64,000 nucleotides of DNA from Yersinia hibernica (GTDB lineage Bacteria > Pseudomonadota > Gammaproteobacteria > Enterobacterales > Enterobacteriaceae). The notes beneath the pieces were generated by a model. It ran no database searches. It was not told the origin of the DNA and was given only the letters and a program-made list of their open reading frames with translations. The position numbers and the translations under genes are program-made. Positions 37,760-47,248 of this stretch are shown piece after piece; positions within the stretch are counted from its first letter, which is position 1; every line of letters begins with the position of its first letter. The stretch is taken from NCBI RefSeq assembly GCF_004124235.1, contig NZ_CP032487.1:868001-932000 (forward strand), given 5' to 3'.

Positions 37760-37778
37760 GATAATGAAAATAATTATC
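37760..37778. promoter_or_regulatory. Fur box between AraC regulator and receptor
   Basis: GATAATGAAAATAATTATC matches 17 of 19 positions of the Fur consensus GATAATGATAATCATTATC. It lies 99 bp before the regulator start and 93 bp before the receptor start, so iron-loaded Fur could repress both. Confidence 0.88.
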
Positions 37779-37870
37779 AATCTTGTTCGTTTTTGTTGCT
37801 CCATGAATAGATTGGTAGAGATTTTCCTCTGCTGACATTTGTTGTGGGCTTTTGCATCGGGGAAAGTGTA

Positions 37871-40168
37871 ATGAAAGTAAAATGGCAGCGGCGCTCTCTG
37901 ACAACCCTGGCGAGCTTAATTGGCCTGTGTATCTCCACTCCGCTTTGGGCGCAGACACAAGATACCACTCCGGCGGAGTCTGATACAGCCGCGATAGAAA
38001 AAACACACACTACAGCAGCAGAGGGCAATACGGCATCAGGCGATAAGTTGGTGGTGACGGCCCAACAGCAAGTTCGTCAAGCTCTGGGCGCATCAACGAT
38101 TACCGCGGAAGATATCCGCAAACGCCCACCTGCCAATGATTTGTCCGAAATTATCCGTACCATGCCCGGTGTTAACCTTTCCGGTAACTCAGCCAGTGGC
38201 CAGCGCGGCAATAACCGCCAGATTGATATTCGCGGTATGGGGCCAGAAAACACACTAATTATGATTGACGGCATTCCGGTTTCAAGCCGCAATGCGGTGC
38301 GATATGGCTGGCGTGGCGAGCGCGATACCCGTGGTGATACCAACTGGGTGCCCGCCAATATGGTCGAAAAAATCGAAGTATTGCGTGGCCCTGCCGCGGC
38401 TCGCTATGGCAATGGTGCCGCCGGTGGCGTGGTGAATATCATCACCAAACAGCCGGATAAAGAGCTGCACGGTAGCTGGAATGCTTACATGAACCTGCCG
38501 CAGCACAGTGAAGAAGGGGCTACCCGCCGTACCGACTTCAGTTTGATGGGGCCACTCAGTGATACGCTCAGCTTCCGTTTATATGGCGGATACAATAAAA
38601 CTGATGCTGATGATTGGGATATCAACGCAGGCCATGAATCGGCTCGAACCGGTAATCAGGCAGGAACATTACCGGCCGGGCGTGAAGGGGTACGTAATAA
38701 GGATATCAATGGGTTACTGCGCTGGGACTTCGCGGTAGGCCAATCTCTGGAGTTTGAGGCAGGTTATAGTCGCCAGGGGAATATTTACGCAGGTGATACC
38801 CAAAACACCAACAGCAATGCCATTGTCCGCAGTTTATACGGTGCGGAAACCAATGTGATGTATCGCGATAATTTCTCGCTAACCCACCGTGGTTTTTGGG
38901 ATAGCGGTGTTAGCACCACCTCCTATGTTCAGTATGAAAATACACGCAACTCGCGCATTAATGAGGGGCTGGCGGGCGGGACTGAAGGCATTTTCTCTAA
39001 TAACAGCTTCAGCACGATTAAGTTGGACAACTATTTGGCTCACTCCGAGATTAACCTGCCATTTGAGTGGGGGGTGAATCAGGTGCTGACTGTCGGTGCC
39101 GAATGGAATGACCAGAAAATGAATGACCCGACCTCAAATACCCAAACGACGACTGAGGGGGGGAGTGTCAGTGGCTTAACCGGCACTGGGCGCAATACCC
39201 GCACCTCGGCCCAGATAGCATCGGTCTTTGTTGAAGATAATATCGAGTTGACGGATACCACCATGCTCACCCCTGCGCTGCGTTTTGACCATCACAGCAC
39301 CGCGGGCAGTAACTGGAGCCCAGGTCTGAATCTGTCCCAGGAGCTGGGTGATTACTTCACCATGAAAATGGGGATAGCGCGTGCTTATAAAGCGCCAAAT
39401 CTCTATCAAACTAACCCTAACTATCTGTTATATAGCCGTGGTCAGGGGTGCTATGGCGGTGGCGGCAGTTGCTATCTGATGGGGAATGACGCTTTATCTG
39501 CTGAAACCAGTGTGAATAAAGAGATTGGGTTCGAGTTCCACGATAATGAGGGCATTATTGCCGGTATTACATACTTCCGTAATGATTATCGCAATAAGAT
39601 TGAGCCGGGCTTGATATCTCTCGGCACCGCCAATGGCGGAACCGGCGCTTATGCTAACTCTGATATTTTCAAGTGGGAGAATGTGCCGAAAGCCTTGGTG
39701 GAAGGTTTGGAGGGTAACTTGACTGTTCCCGTCACCGATACGGTGCAATGGAGCAGCAACCTGACCTACATGCTGGAATCGAAGAACAAAACCACGGGCG
39801 ATTACTTATCGATAACCCCTGAGTTTACCCTGAATAGCTCTGTGAGCTGGCAGGCAACGGACGATTTGTCCTTCCTGTCGACGGTGACCTGGTATGGTCG
39901 TCAAAAACCGAAGAAATATGACTATCAGGGGCTGCCGGTCACCGGTACAGCGCGGAATGAAGTCAGTCCATATGCTGTCTTTGGTCTGAGCACCAGCTAC
40001 ACCGTGACCAAAAATGTCAGTGTTACCACCGGCATCGAAAACCTGTTTGATAAGCGCCAATTCCGGGCGGGTAATGCCCAGAATGTGGCGAATATCGCCG
40101 GTGCTGGGGCGGCAACATACAATGAGCCGGGCCGGACATTCTTTGTTAGCTTGAATACTCAGTTCTAA
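37871..40168 (+). CDS. TonB-dependent catecholate siderophore receptor (FepA-like)
   Basis: This 765-residue outer-membrane receptor is of the FepA/PfeA/IroN group. The signal peptide ends LCISTPLWA, and a TonB box follows (DKLVVTAQQQ). The plug domain has GMGPENTLIMIDGIPV and EKIEVLRGPAAARYGNGAAGGVVNIITK. The barrel includes the FepA-like disulphide loop GQGCYGGGGSCYLMGNDALSAETS and ends in phenylalanine (NTQF). The ligand is probably ferric enterobactin or a related catecholate. No biosynthesis genes are nearby. The ATG at 37871 is chosen because the signal peptide begins there. Confidence 0.9.
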   Translation: MKVKWQRRSLTTLASLIGLCISTPLWAQTQDTTPAESDTAAIEKTHTTAAEGNTASGDKLVVTAQQQVRQALGASTITAEDIRKRPPANDLSEIIRTMPGVNLSGNSASGQRGNNRQIDIRGMGPENTLIMIDGIPVSSRNAVRYGWRGERDTRGDTNWVPANMVEKIEVLRGPAAARYGNGAAGGVVNIITKQPDKELHGSWNAYMNLPQHSEEGATRRTDFSLMGPLSDTLSFRLYGGYNKTDADDWDINAGHESARTGNQAGTLPAGREGVRNKDINGLLRWDFAVGQSLEFEAGYSRQGNIYAGDTQNTNSNAIVRSLYGAETNVMYRDNFSLTHRGFWDSGVSTTSYVQYENTRNSRINEGLAGGTEGIFSNNSFSTIKLDNYLAHSEINLPFEWGVNQVLTVGAEWNDQKMNDPTSNTQTTTEGGSVSGLTGTGRNTRTSAQIASVFVEDNIELTDTTMLTPALRFDHHSTAGSNWSPGLNLSQELGDYFTMKMGIARAYKAPNLYQTNPNYLLYSRGQGCYGGGGSCYLMGNDALSAETSVNKEIGFEFHDNEGIIAGITYFRNDYRNKIEPGLISLGTANGGTGAYANSDIFKWENVPKALVEGLEGNLTVPVTDTVQWSSNLTYMLESKNKTTGDYLSITPEFTLNSSVSWQATDDLSFLSTVTWYGRQKPKKYDYQGLPVTGTARNEVSPYAVFGLSTSYTVTKNVSVTTGIENLFDKRQFRAGNAQNVANIAGAGAATYNEPGRTFFVSLNTQF

Positions 40169-40187
40169 AACGAGTGCCTCACAACCC

Positions 40188-40225
40188 GCAGAAACAGTCA
40201 TTATCGGCTGTTTCTGCTCTCTTTA
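40188..40225 (+). terminator. Terminator after siderophore receptor
   Basis: Arms GCAGAAACAG (40188-40197) and CTGTTTCTGC (40208-40217), then TCTCTTT. The T-run is interrupted, so its strength is uncertain. Confidence 0.7.
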
Positions 40226-40593
40226 GCGCCACAAAATGTTCCATTTGCTCCTCACCGTTATAAAAATCATACCGACAACACGAGACCATCAGAGAGAGAT
40301 GGTATCCATTCATTAGTTATGGTTATTATATCCGTACTTTTCAAACGGCATTGCTATACCACGGCAAGTCAGTTGAGAGCCATTATCAATAAGTAAGATG
40401 ATTACACTACGCTCAACGATTCAGCAAAAATTTAATGTTGCTTTTATGTGAACGAATTAACACTGAGTTTAAATACTGGTATGCTGGCTAAGCGAAACTG
40501 GGCATCTGACCTTACACCTACAGCATCAGTGATGATGACTGGAGGTAACATCAGCCCGGCAAAATAAATGACAATAAGAGCGAGGAGAGAGTC
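40218..40593 (+). promoter_or_regulatory. acnB upstream region with promoter and CRP-like site
   Basis: This non-coding stretch precedes acnB. A promoter is suggested by TTAACA (40457-40462), a 17-base spacer and TATGCT (40480-40485) preceded by TG (extended -10). TGTGA-N6-TAACA at 40447-40462 overlaps the -35 and resembles a CRP site; acnB is CRP-activated in E. coli. The upstream 220 bp has only a small hairpin (ACCATC ... GATGGT near 40290-40310). Confidence 0.5.
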
Positions 40594-43191
40594 GTGCTAG
40601 AAGACTACCGTAAGCACGTAGCCGAGCGTGCTGCTGAGGGTATCGTCCCCAAGCCATTAGATGCATCACAAATGGCCGCGCTGGTTGAATCATTAAAAAA
40701 TCCGCCTGCGGGCGAAGAAGAATTCTTATTAGATCTGCTGATTAACCGTGTACCACCCGGTGTTGATGAAGCAGCTTACGTCAAAGCCGGTTTTTTGGCG
40801 GCCATTGCCAAAGGCGAAGCCCACTCTCCTCTGATTACCGCAGAGAAAGCCATTGAACTGCTTGGTACTATGCAGGGCGGCTATAACATCCACCCACTGA
40901 TTGACGCATTGGATAATGAAAAGCTGGCTCCGATTGCGGGCAAAGCGCTGTCTCATACCTTGCTGATGTTTGATAACTTCTACGATGTGGAAGAAAAAGC
41001 CAAAGCGGGCAATGTGCACGCGAAGAAAGTGATGCAATCTTGGGCGGATGCCGAGTGGTATCTTTCTCGCCCAGCTCTGGCTGAAAAAATCACGGTCACT
41101 GTTTTTAAAGTGACCGGTGAAACCAACACCGATGATTTATCCCCGGCCCCTGATGCTTGGTCGCGCCCTGATATCCCATTACATGCTTTGGCGATGCTGA
41201 AAAATGCTCGCGAGGGTATTCATCCGGATCAACCCGGCAGTGTTGGCCCAATCAAGCAAATTGAAGAACTGAACAAAAAAGGCTTCCCGCTGGCGTATGT
41301 CGGTGATGTGGTCGGTACCGGTTCTTCGCGTAAATCTGCCACTAACTCGGTGCTGTGGTTTATGGGCGACGACATCCCTTATGTGCCGAATAAGCGCGGC
41401 GGCGGTGTGGTGCTGGGCAGCAAAATTGCGCCCATCTTCTTTAACACCATGGAAGATGCCGGTGCCCTGCCAATCGAAGTGGATGTTGCCAACATGAACA
41501 TGGGCGATGTCATTGATATCTTCCCATATCTGGGGGAAGTTCGTCGCCATGATACCGGTGAGATTTTAGCCACTTTTGAGCTAAAAACTGATGTGTTACT
41601 GGATGAAGTTCGTGCGGGTGGCCGCATCCCATTGATCGTGGGCCGTGGCTTAACCACCAAAGCCCGCGAATCTTTGGGCTTGCCGGCCAGCGAAGTATTC
41701 CGTATTGCTAAGCCGGTGGCGAAAAGCAACAAAGGCTTCTCACTGGCCCAGAAAATGGTGGGCCGCGCCTGTGGTGTTACCGGCGTGCGTCCAGGGGAAT
41801 ATTGTGAGCCTAAAATGACCTCGGTCGGTTCACAAGATACCACCGGGCCGATGACCCGTGACGAGCTGAAAGACTTGGCGTGTTTGGGCTTCTCAGCTGA
41901 TTTAGTGATGCAGTCATTCTGTCATACCGCGGCGTATCCGAAGCCGGTGGATGTCACGACCCACCACACATTGCCTGATTTTATTATGAATCGCGGCGGT
42001 GTGTCGCTGCGCCCGGGTGACGGTATCATTCACTCATGGCTGAACCGCATGCTGCTGCCGGATACTGTCGGCACCGGCGGTGACTCCCATACCCGTTTCC
42101 CTATTGGCATCTCTTTCCCGGCGGGTTCTGGCCTGGTGGCGTTTGCGGCGGCAACCGGTGTTATGCCGCTGGACATGCCGGAGTCGGTGCTGGTGCGTTT
42201 TAAAGGTGAAATGCAGCCGGGTATCACCTTGCGCGACTTGGTGCACGCCATCCCTTACTACGCGATTCAGGAAGGTTTGCTGACTGTTGAGAAGCAGGGC
42301 AAGAAGAATATTTTCTCTGGCCGAATTCTGGAAATTGAAGGTTTGCCAGAGCTGAAAGTTGAGCAAGCATTTGAGCTGGCGGATGCTTCAGCCGAGCGCT
42401 CTGCCGCCGGTTGCACCATTAAGTTAGATAAAGCGCCGATTATTGAATATCTGCAATCCAACATTGTGCTGCTGAAATGGATGATTGCTGAAGGTTACGG
42501 TGACCGCCGCACACTGGAGCGCCGCATCAATGGCATGGAAAGCTGGCTGGCGAATCCAAATCTGCTGGAAGGTGATGCCGATGCAGAATACGCCGCGGTG
42601 ATTGAAATTGATCTGGCCGAGATAACTCAGCCAATTCTGTGTGCGCCAAACGATCCCGACGACGCCCGTTTGTTGTCTGATGTGGCCAACAGCAAAATTG
42701 ATGAAGTCTTTATCGGCTCCTGCATGACCAATATTGGTCACTTCCGTGCCGCGGGCAAATTACTGGATCAACATAAAGGCCAGTTACCAACCCGCCTGTG
42801 GGTTGCGCCACCGACTAAAATGGATGCCGCGCAACTGACCGAAGAGGGCTATTACAGTGTCTTTGGCAAGAGCGGCGCGCGTATTGAGATCCCCGGCTGT
42901 TCATTGTGCATGGGTAATCAGGCGCGAGTTGCGGATGGTGCGACGGTTGTCTCTACCTCAACCCGTAACTTCCCGAACCGCTTGGGGACTGGGGCGAATG
43001 TATATCTGGCCTCGGCTGAACTGGCGGCGATTGCTTCACTGCTGGGGCGTTTGCCGACTCCTGATGAATATCAAACTTATATGGCCCAGGTTGATAAGAC
43101 GGCGGAAGATACTTACCGCTATCTGAATTTTGATCAGTTGAGCCAATATACCGATAAAGCAGATGGCGTTATCTTCCAAACTGCCGTGTAA
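40594..43191 (+). CDS. acnB: Aconitate hydratase B
   Basis: This 865-residue [4Fe-4S] enzyme interconverts citrate and isocitrate in the tricarboxylic acid cycle and can bind its own mRNA when the cluster is lost. The length equals E. coli AcnB and the sequence is nearly collinear. Cluster cysteines are seen in [11 protein letters not shown] and [10 protein letters not shown]. The N-terminal HEAT-like domain and swivel domain precede the catalytic part, as in B-type aconitases. The start codon is GTG (read as MLEDYRKH), with GAGGAGAGA upstream. Confidence 0.98.
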   Translation: MLEDYRKHVAERAAEGIVPKPLDASQMAALVESLKNPPAGEEEFLLDLLINRVPPGVDEAAYVKAGFLAAIAKGEAHSPLITAEKAIELLGTMQGGYNIHPLIDALDNEKLAPIAGKALSHTLLMFDNFYDVEEKAKAGNVHAKKVMQSWADAEWYLSRPALAEKITVTVFKVTGETNTDDLSPAPDAWSRPDIPLHALAMLKNAREGIHPDQPGSVGPIKQIEELNKKGFPLAYVGDVVGTGSSRKSATNSVLWFMGDDIPYVPNKRGGGVVLGSKIAPIFFNTMEDAGALPIEVDVANMNMGDVIDIFPYLGEVRRHDTGEILATFELKTDVLLDEVRAGGRIPLIVGRGLTTKARESLGLPASEVFRIAKPVAKSNKGFSLAQKMVGRACGVTGVRPGEYCEPKMTSVGSQDTTGPMTRDELKDLACLGFSADLVMQSFCHTAAYPKPVDVTTHHTLPDFIMNRGGVSLRPGDGIIHSWLNRMLLPDTVGTGGDSHTRFPIGISFPAGSGLVAFAAATGVMPLDMPESVLVRFKGEMQPGITLRDLVHAIPYYAIQEGLLTVEKQGKKNIFSGRILEIEGLPELKVEQAFELADASAERSAAGCTIKLDKAPIIEYLQSNIVLLKWMIAEGYGDRRTLERRINGMESWLANPNLLEGDADAEYAAVIEIDLAEITQPILCAPNDPDDARLLSDVANSKIDEVFIGSCMTNIGHFRAAGKLLDQHKGQLPTRLWVAPPTKMDAAQLTEEGYYSVFGKSGARIEIPGCSLCMGNQARVADGATVVSTSTRNFPNRLGTGANVYLASAELAAIASLLGRLPTPDEYQTYMAQVDKTAEDTYRYLNFDQLSQYTDKADGVIFQTAV

Positions 43192-43214
43192 ATCGCTATA
43201 TTTCGCACTTGCTT

Positions 43215-43242
43215 AAAAGGAGGCCATTGGCCTCCTTTTTTT
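43215..43242 (+). terminator. acnB terminator
   Basis: Arms AAAAGGAGGCC (43215-43225) and GGCCTCCTTTT (43229-43239) plus continued T. It is a typical strong intrinsic terminator, and the A-rich arm suggests it may work in both directions. Confidence 0.9.
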
Positions 43243-43358
43243 GTTTAAAAATAAGCTCGATGAGAATTTTTCAGCTATTTATCGGCTTTGCGAGTTTGCG
43301 CCAAGTCAGGTTGCTAATAACGATTACACTGATAAAAAGAGCATCAGGAGGACATGCT

Positions 43359-43721
43359 ATGGACTATGAATTCTTGCGTGATTTAACCGGGCAAGTGCAG
43401 GTTAGATTTTCCATGGGGCATGAAGTGATTGGCCACTGGCTCAATGAAGAAATTAAAGGCGATTTGACAAAACTGGACCAAATTGAAGCCGCGGCCAGTG
43501 AAGTTAAAGGCAGCGAGCGCCAGTGGCAACTCACGGGCCACGAATACACATTGTGGCTGGACGGTGAAGAAGTGATGGTGCGCGCCAATCAACTGGATCT
43601 TGAGGGCGATGAGATGGAGGAGGGCATGAATTACTATGATGAAGAGAGCCTTTGCCTGTGTGGTCTGGAGGATTTTCTGTTAGTCCTGAAAGGCTATCGC
43701 AATTTTACCCTTCAAACTTGA
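43359..43721 (+). CDS. yacL: YacL (UPF0231 family)
   Basis: This 120-residue acidic protein of unknown function is collinear with E. coli YacL ([23 protein letters not shown] ... [16 protein letters not shown]). The start has a strong AGGAGG site; the frame extends upstream through the acnB terminator, which is not coding. The last codons (TLQT and stop) lie inside an ERIC repeat, so the C-terminus differs from E. coli. Confidence 0.93.
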   Translation: MDYEFLRDLTGQVQVRFSMGHEVIGHWLNEEIKGDLTKLDQIEAAASEVKGSERQWQLTGHEYTLWLDGEEVMVRANQLDLEGDEMEEGMNYYDEESLCLCGLEDFLLVLKGYRNFTLQT

Positions 43722-43832
43722 AGCTGCGGGGGGTTAGCTGCGCTCATTCACCCGAATCACTTATTTGTGTAAGCTCATCGGGATTCGTTTGCTTGCTGCC
43801 TATCTGCAACTCCAATTTTTTGGGGTATGTAT
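43707..43832 (-). repeat. ERIC element overlapping the yacL stop
   Basis: About 126 bp match the enterobacterial repetitive intergenic consensus. The core reads CACTTATTTGTGTAAGCTCAT then CGGGATTC. Most of it aligns with the reverse complement of the element at 63826-63954. One end runs into the yacL coding sequence and supplies its stop codon. The other end stops about 12 bp before the yddG stop. Confidence 0.8.
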
Positions 43833-43844
43833 TTGTAAAAAGAG

Positions 43845-44726
43845 TTAGAGGGGATTGCGGCTGGCAGACCAGCATAATAGTGAGCCGACCACCACCATGG
43901 CAACCCCCGGCCAGAATGCAGCGGAGGGCAGGGTATTGAGCCAAAAACTGGCAATCAATATTGATAGCAGCGGAGTAAAGTAAGAGAGAGCCGCGACCAG
44001 TGTGGCATTGCCTTTTTTCATGGCTACATCCCAGCATAAATATGCCAGCGCTGTATTGGCCCCCATCAGTAACAGCTCAAAAGTGGCGCGGGAGGTGAAA
44101 TGCAACTCACCGGGCGTCAGCATAAAAAACATCATCCACAAGCACAGGGCGCAAGCGAGTAAAAATAGCGGCAATGCGCCCGGCCCTCGGCTATATATGC
44201 GCACCAAATTGGAGTAACCGGCCCAGGTAAAAGCAGCAATCAGTGCCAGACTGTAGGCCAGTGGGTTGCTGCTGATATTCGCACGCAGAATATTAATATC
44301 CAACCCATCACCACCACTGACAACCCAAATAACCCCAAACAGCGCCAAAGCGGCCCCCGGCCACAGCCACCAACGCGGGCGAAGTTTAAGCAATGGCACC
44401 GCCAGCAGCAGAGTCAGGCTGGGCCATAAATAATTAATTAGGCCGATTTCGAGTGTTTGTTGGCGATCATTGGCCATGCCAACGGCCAGAGCAAAGGCCA
44501 CCATATACACCACAAATAACAGGCCACAGCCATATAAATAAGCAGGATGTTGCCCTCGCAGAGTCGGCTTGCCGGCGACCAGCCACACTAATATCCCACT
44601 GACCGTATAAATTGCCGCCCCCGCGCCAAATGGCCCCAGAGTTTCCGACAGCCCACGGGTCAACGCGACACTCATGCTCCAAAGCAAGATTGCAATAATG
44701 CCATACAGGGTAGGGAGGCGGTTCAT
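43845..44726 (-). CDS. yddG: YddG-like aromatic amino acid exporter (DMT/EamA)
   Basis: This 293-residue inner-membrane exporter of the drug/metabolite transporter superfamily has about ten membrane helices in two EamA repeats. Motifs near those of E. coli YddG are AIYTVSGILVWL, GLINYLWPSLTLLLAV, SGGDGLDINILRANISSNPLAYSLALIAAFTWAGYSN and SYFTPLLSILIA. YddG exports aromatic amino acids and paraquat-like compounds. The assignment within the superfamily is good but not certain. It is convergent with yacL. Confidence 0.8.
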   Translation of the reverse strand: MNRLPTLYGIIAILLWSMSVALTRGLSETLGPFGAGAAIYTVSGILVWLVAGKPTLRGQHPAYLYGCGLLFVVYMVAFALAVGMANDRQQTLEIGLINYLWPSLTLLLAVPLLKLRPRWWLWPGAALALFGVIWVVSGGDGLDINILRANISSNPLAYSLALIAAFTWAGYSNLVRIYSRGPGALPLFLLACALCLWMMFFMLTPGELHFTSRATFELLLMGANTALAYLCWDVAMKKGNATLVAALSYFTPLLSILIASFWLNTLPSAAFWPGVAMVVVGSLLCWSASRNPL

Positions 44727-44855
44727 GAGCGGGAGATCTTCCTTGCAGTGGGGGGAATTAACCGGGTAAAAAGAGTCATACCCGGTTAATTGGTTTCTGT
44801 TCTGATGTATTATTGATTAATAACATGTAATTACAGAGATATCACCCATACTACA

Positions 44856-45650
44856 TCACATTTCTGGCACATTGCGGCCATAGTAGATTTCCTGCATTTC
44901 TTTATAGAGCAGGCGGGTGATTCGTTCTCTTTCTTCCACGCTAAGCTCTTCTGGCTTGGCATTAAACAGATAGTGCTTCAAATCAAAATCTTTCAGCATC
45001 ATCTTGGTATGGAAGATATTTTCTTGATAAACATTCACATCCATCATGTGATAAAGCGACTTTATATCGTCGGACATAAAATTCTGAATCGAATTGATTT
45101 TGTGATCGATAAAATGTTTAACGCCGTTGATATCACGGGTAAAGCCGCGCACCCGATAATCCATGGTGACTATATCGGATTCCAACTGGTGGATAAGATA
45201 ATTTAATGCTTTTAGCGGTGAAATGACCCCGCAGGTCGAGACTTCGATATCGGCACGGAAAGTACACAGCCCTGCTTCCGGGTGGCTTTCCGGATAGGTA
45301 TGGACACAGATATGGCTCTTGTCCAAATGGGCCACAACCGCATTTGGCAGCGGGCCTGGGTGCTCTGAGTTATCCACATCACGCGGGTCAACAGGCTCTT
45401 CGCTGACTAAAATAGTGACACTGGCCCCCTGAGGATCGTAATCCTGACGGGCGATATTCAAGATGTTCGCGCCAATGATTGAGCAGGTTTCGCTTAAAAT
45501 CTCAGTCAGGCGGTTGGCATTATACTGTTCGTCAATGTAGGCGATATAGCCATCGCGGTCGTCTGCGGTCTCGGCATAACAAATATCGTAAATACAAAAA
45601 CTTAGGCTTTTAGTCAAGTTGTTGAAGCCGTGCAGTTTAAGCTTGGACAA
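44856..45650 (-). CDS. speD: S-adenosylmethionine decarboxylase proenzyme
   Basis: This 264-residue enzyme makes decarboxylated AdoMet for spermidine synthesis. It is self-cleaved between K111 and S112 ([13 protein letters not shown]) to give the pyruvoyl cofactor. Length and sequence agree with the E. coli-type bacterial enzyme. It follows speE with a 24-base gap and the site GGAGG, forming the speED operon. Confidence 0.97.
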   Translation of the reverse strand: MSKLKLHGFNNLTKSLSFCIYDICYAETADDRDGYIAYIDEQYNANRLTEILSETCSIIGANILNIARQDYDPQGASVTILVSEEPVDPRDVDNSEHPGPLPNAVVAHLDKSHICVHTYPESHPEAGLCTFRADIEVSTCGVISPLKALNYLIHQLESDIVTMDYRVRGFTRDINGVKHFIDHKINSIQNFMSDDIKSLYHMMDVNVYQENIFHTKMMLKDFDLKHYLFNAKPEELSVEERERITRLLYKEMQEIYYGRNVPEM

Positions 45651-45674
45651 TTTAGTTCACCTCCTTACGGATTA

Positions 45675-46538
45675 TCAACGTTTGGCCGTTAAGGCATCCA
45701 GCAGATATTGCGGCAAAGCAAAGCTGCCGACATGAATGGCTGGGTTATAGTAGCGGCAGGTTAGATTCATTTTGGCAAAACGCTGTTGCAGTGTGGTGAT
45801 ATCCACTTGACGCAATTGCGGGTTTTGACTCGCCCAGGCAAAGGTCATGATGCCGCCGTAATATGTCGGAATGGCGGCCTGATAAAAACTGACATCTTTG
45901 AAATAGTGGCTAAGTTTGTTATGGCTATCGACCGCTTCATCTTGTTGCAGGAAACATACGCCGTTTTGCGCAACAAAAATACCGCCCTCTTTCAGGCTGC
46001 GGGCGCATCCTTCATAGAAAGCAGACGTAAACAGACTTTCTCCTGGCCCAATAGGGTCAGTGCAGTCAGAGATGATAACATCAAATTTTTCAGTAGGTTG
46101 GTTAACAAAATTGACGCCATCATCAATAACGAGTTTAAAACGGGGGTCATCATAGGCACCCGCACTGTGATTGGGTAGATACTGGCGGCAGAACTCGACG
46201 ACACCGGCGTCAATTTCCACCATCGTAATCTGTTCAATACTTTTGTGGCGGCTGACTTCACGCAGCATCGCCCCATCGCCACCGCCGATAATAAGCACTT
46301 TCTTGACCTGACCATGGGCCAGCAAAGGGACGTGCGTCATCATTTCGTGATAAATAAATTCATCGCGTTCGGTGGTTTGTACCACGCCATCCAATGCCAT
46401 TACCCGGCCCAGCACAGGGTTTTCAAAAATCACCAAATCCTGGTGCTCGGTTTTTTCGCGGTACAGTACATTTTCTACTGAAAAATACTGGCCGAAGTTG
46501 GCATGTAATGTTTCATACCATAGTTCTTTCTGTGACAT
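45675..46538 (-). CDS. speE: Spermidine synthase
   Basis: This 287-residue aminopropyltransferase makes spermidine from putrescine and decarboxylated AdoMet. The AdoMet-binding [15 protein letters not shown] and the active-site segment [18 protein letters not shown] are clear. The start is the ATG of [11 protein letters not shown] (46538), preceded by GGAGAGG; the longer frame has no family support. It is first in an operon with speD. Confidence 0.97.
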   Translation of the reverse strand: MSQKELWYETLHANFGQYFSVENVLYREKTEHQDLVIFENPVLGRVMALDGVVQTTERDEFIYHEMMTHVPLLAHGQVKKVLIIGGGDGAMLREVSRHKSIEQITMVEIDAGVVEFCRQYLPNHSAGAYDDPRFKLVIDDGVNFVNQPTEKFDVIISDCTDPIGPGESLFTSAFYEGCARSLKEGGIFVAQNGVCFLQQDEAVDSHNKLSHYFKDVSFYQAAIPTYYGGIMTFAWASQNPQLRQVDITTLQQRFAKMNLTCRYYNPAIHVGSFALPQYLLDALTAKR

Positions 46539-46650
46539 GTTCGGGCCTCTCCTTCGCAGTAACAGCCATGAAAAATGGGGCAACATCATAGCCAACTCTG
46601 GCAGAGGTTGCACGGTTGAATTTCAGGCTGAAAGGGTAAATGCGGGGTAA

Positions 46651-47019
46651 CTAGTTAGCGTAGGCCAATAAACTTAAAGAGTCACGAGCCAGAGATTTGC
46701 ATTTGGTCGGAACAGGGATCGCAATACCGCGCAGGTCGCGGTAGCTCTCTTCACCCAATGCTTTCATATTAAAGCTATTGTAGTTACGCAAATCCCAGCG
46801 ATTTTGTTGAGCAAAATAGACAATTGCCCGCTTGATTTCATTATTGGGTAATTCGTTATAGCCACAGTCATTTTTCAGGTAAACGAATACCGCAGTCAGA
46901 TCTGCAAGATCTTCTGCTTCAGATTCACTTAATGCAGAACTGGCAGATGAGAATCCGCACAGAGTAAGCAGCAGCATAACTAACGTTGTTCTTTTCATCG
47001 CGGAAACAGGCTTATTCAT
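46651..47019 (-). CDS. yacC: YacC, pilotin-like exported protein
   Basis: This encodes 122 residues with a signal peptide (ending SSASSA). The mature part is like E. coli YacC: LSESEAEDLADLTAVFVYLKNDCGYNELPN and FNMKALGEESYRDL. Two conserved cysteines probably form a disulphide. The fold belongs to type II secretion pilotins (OutS-like), but no secretion genes are near and there is no lipobox. The start could also be the ATG at 46998. It lies upstream of speE on the same strand, as in E. coli. Confidence 0.9.
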   Translation of the reverse strand: MNKPVSAMKRTTLVMLLLTLCGFSSASSALSESEAEDLADLTAVFVYLKNDCGYNELPNNEIKRAIVYFAQQNRWDLRNYNSFNMKALGEESYRDLRGIAIPVPTKCKSLARDSLSLLAYAN

Positions 47020-47121
47020 TGTTAACAGACGTTATCACACTGTAGCGGTTCAGAGTAAATTTTATTATGTCGTTCGTGTGGGTATACACCGGTATTGATT
47101 CACAAAGTGACTGATTACGTC

Positions 47122-47152
47122 TTGACCTTCCCGCTAGGGGAAGGTTTATGCT
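47122..47152 (+). promoter_or_regulatory. CueR-type copper-responsive promoter of cueO
   Basis: The -35 TTGACC (47122-47127) and -10 TATGCT (47147-47152) are 19 bases apart, the over-long spacing of MerR-family promoters. The spacer holds the palindrome ACCTTCCC-GCTAG-GGGAAGGT (47125-47145), very close to the known CueR sites of copA and cueO. Confidence 0.88.
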
Positions 47153-47248
47153 GGCAAATAATGCTGTTTTTTGTGCCACGTAGGCACTTACCTACGATAC
47201 TGACTCAGTAACATTCGGTCTTTATCGCCAATCAGAATGGAGACGACC

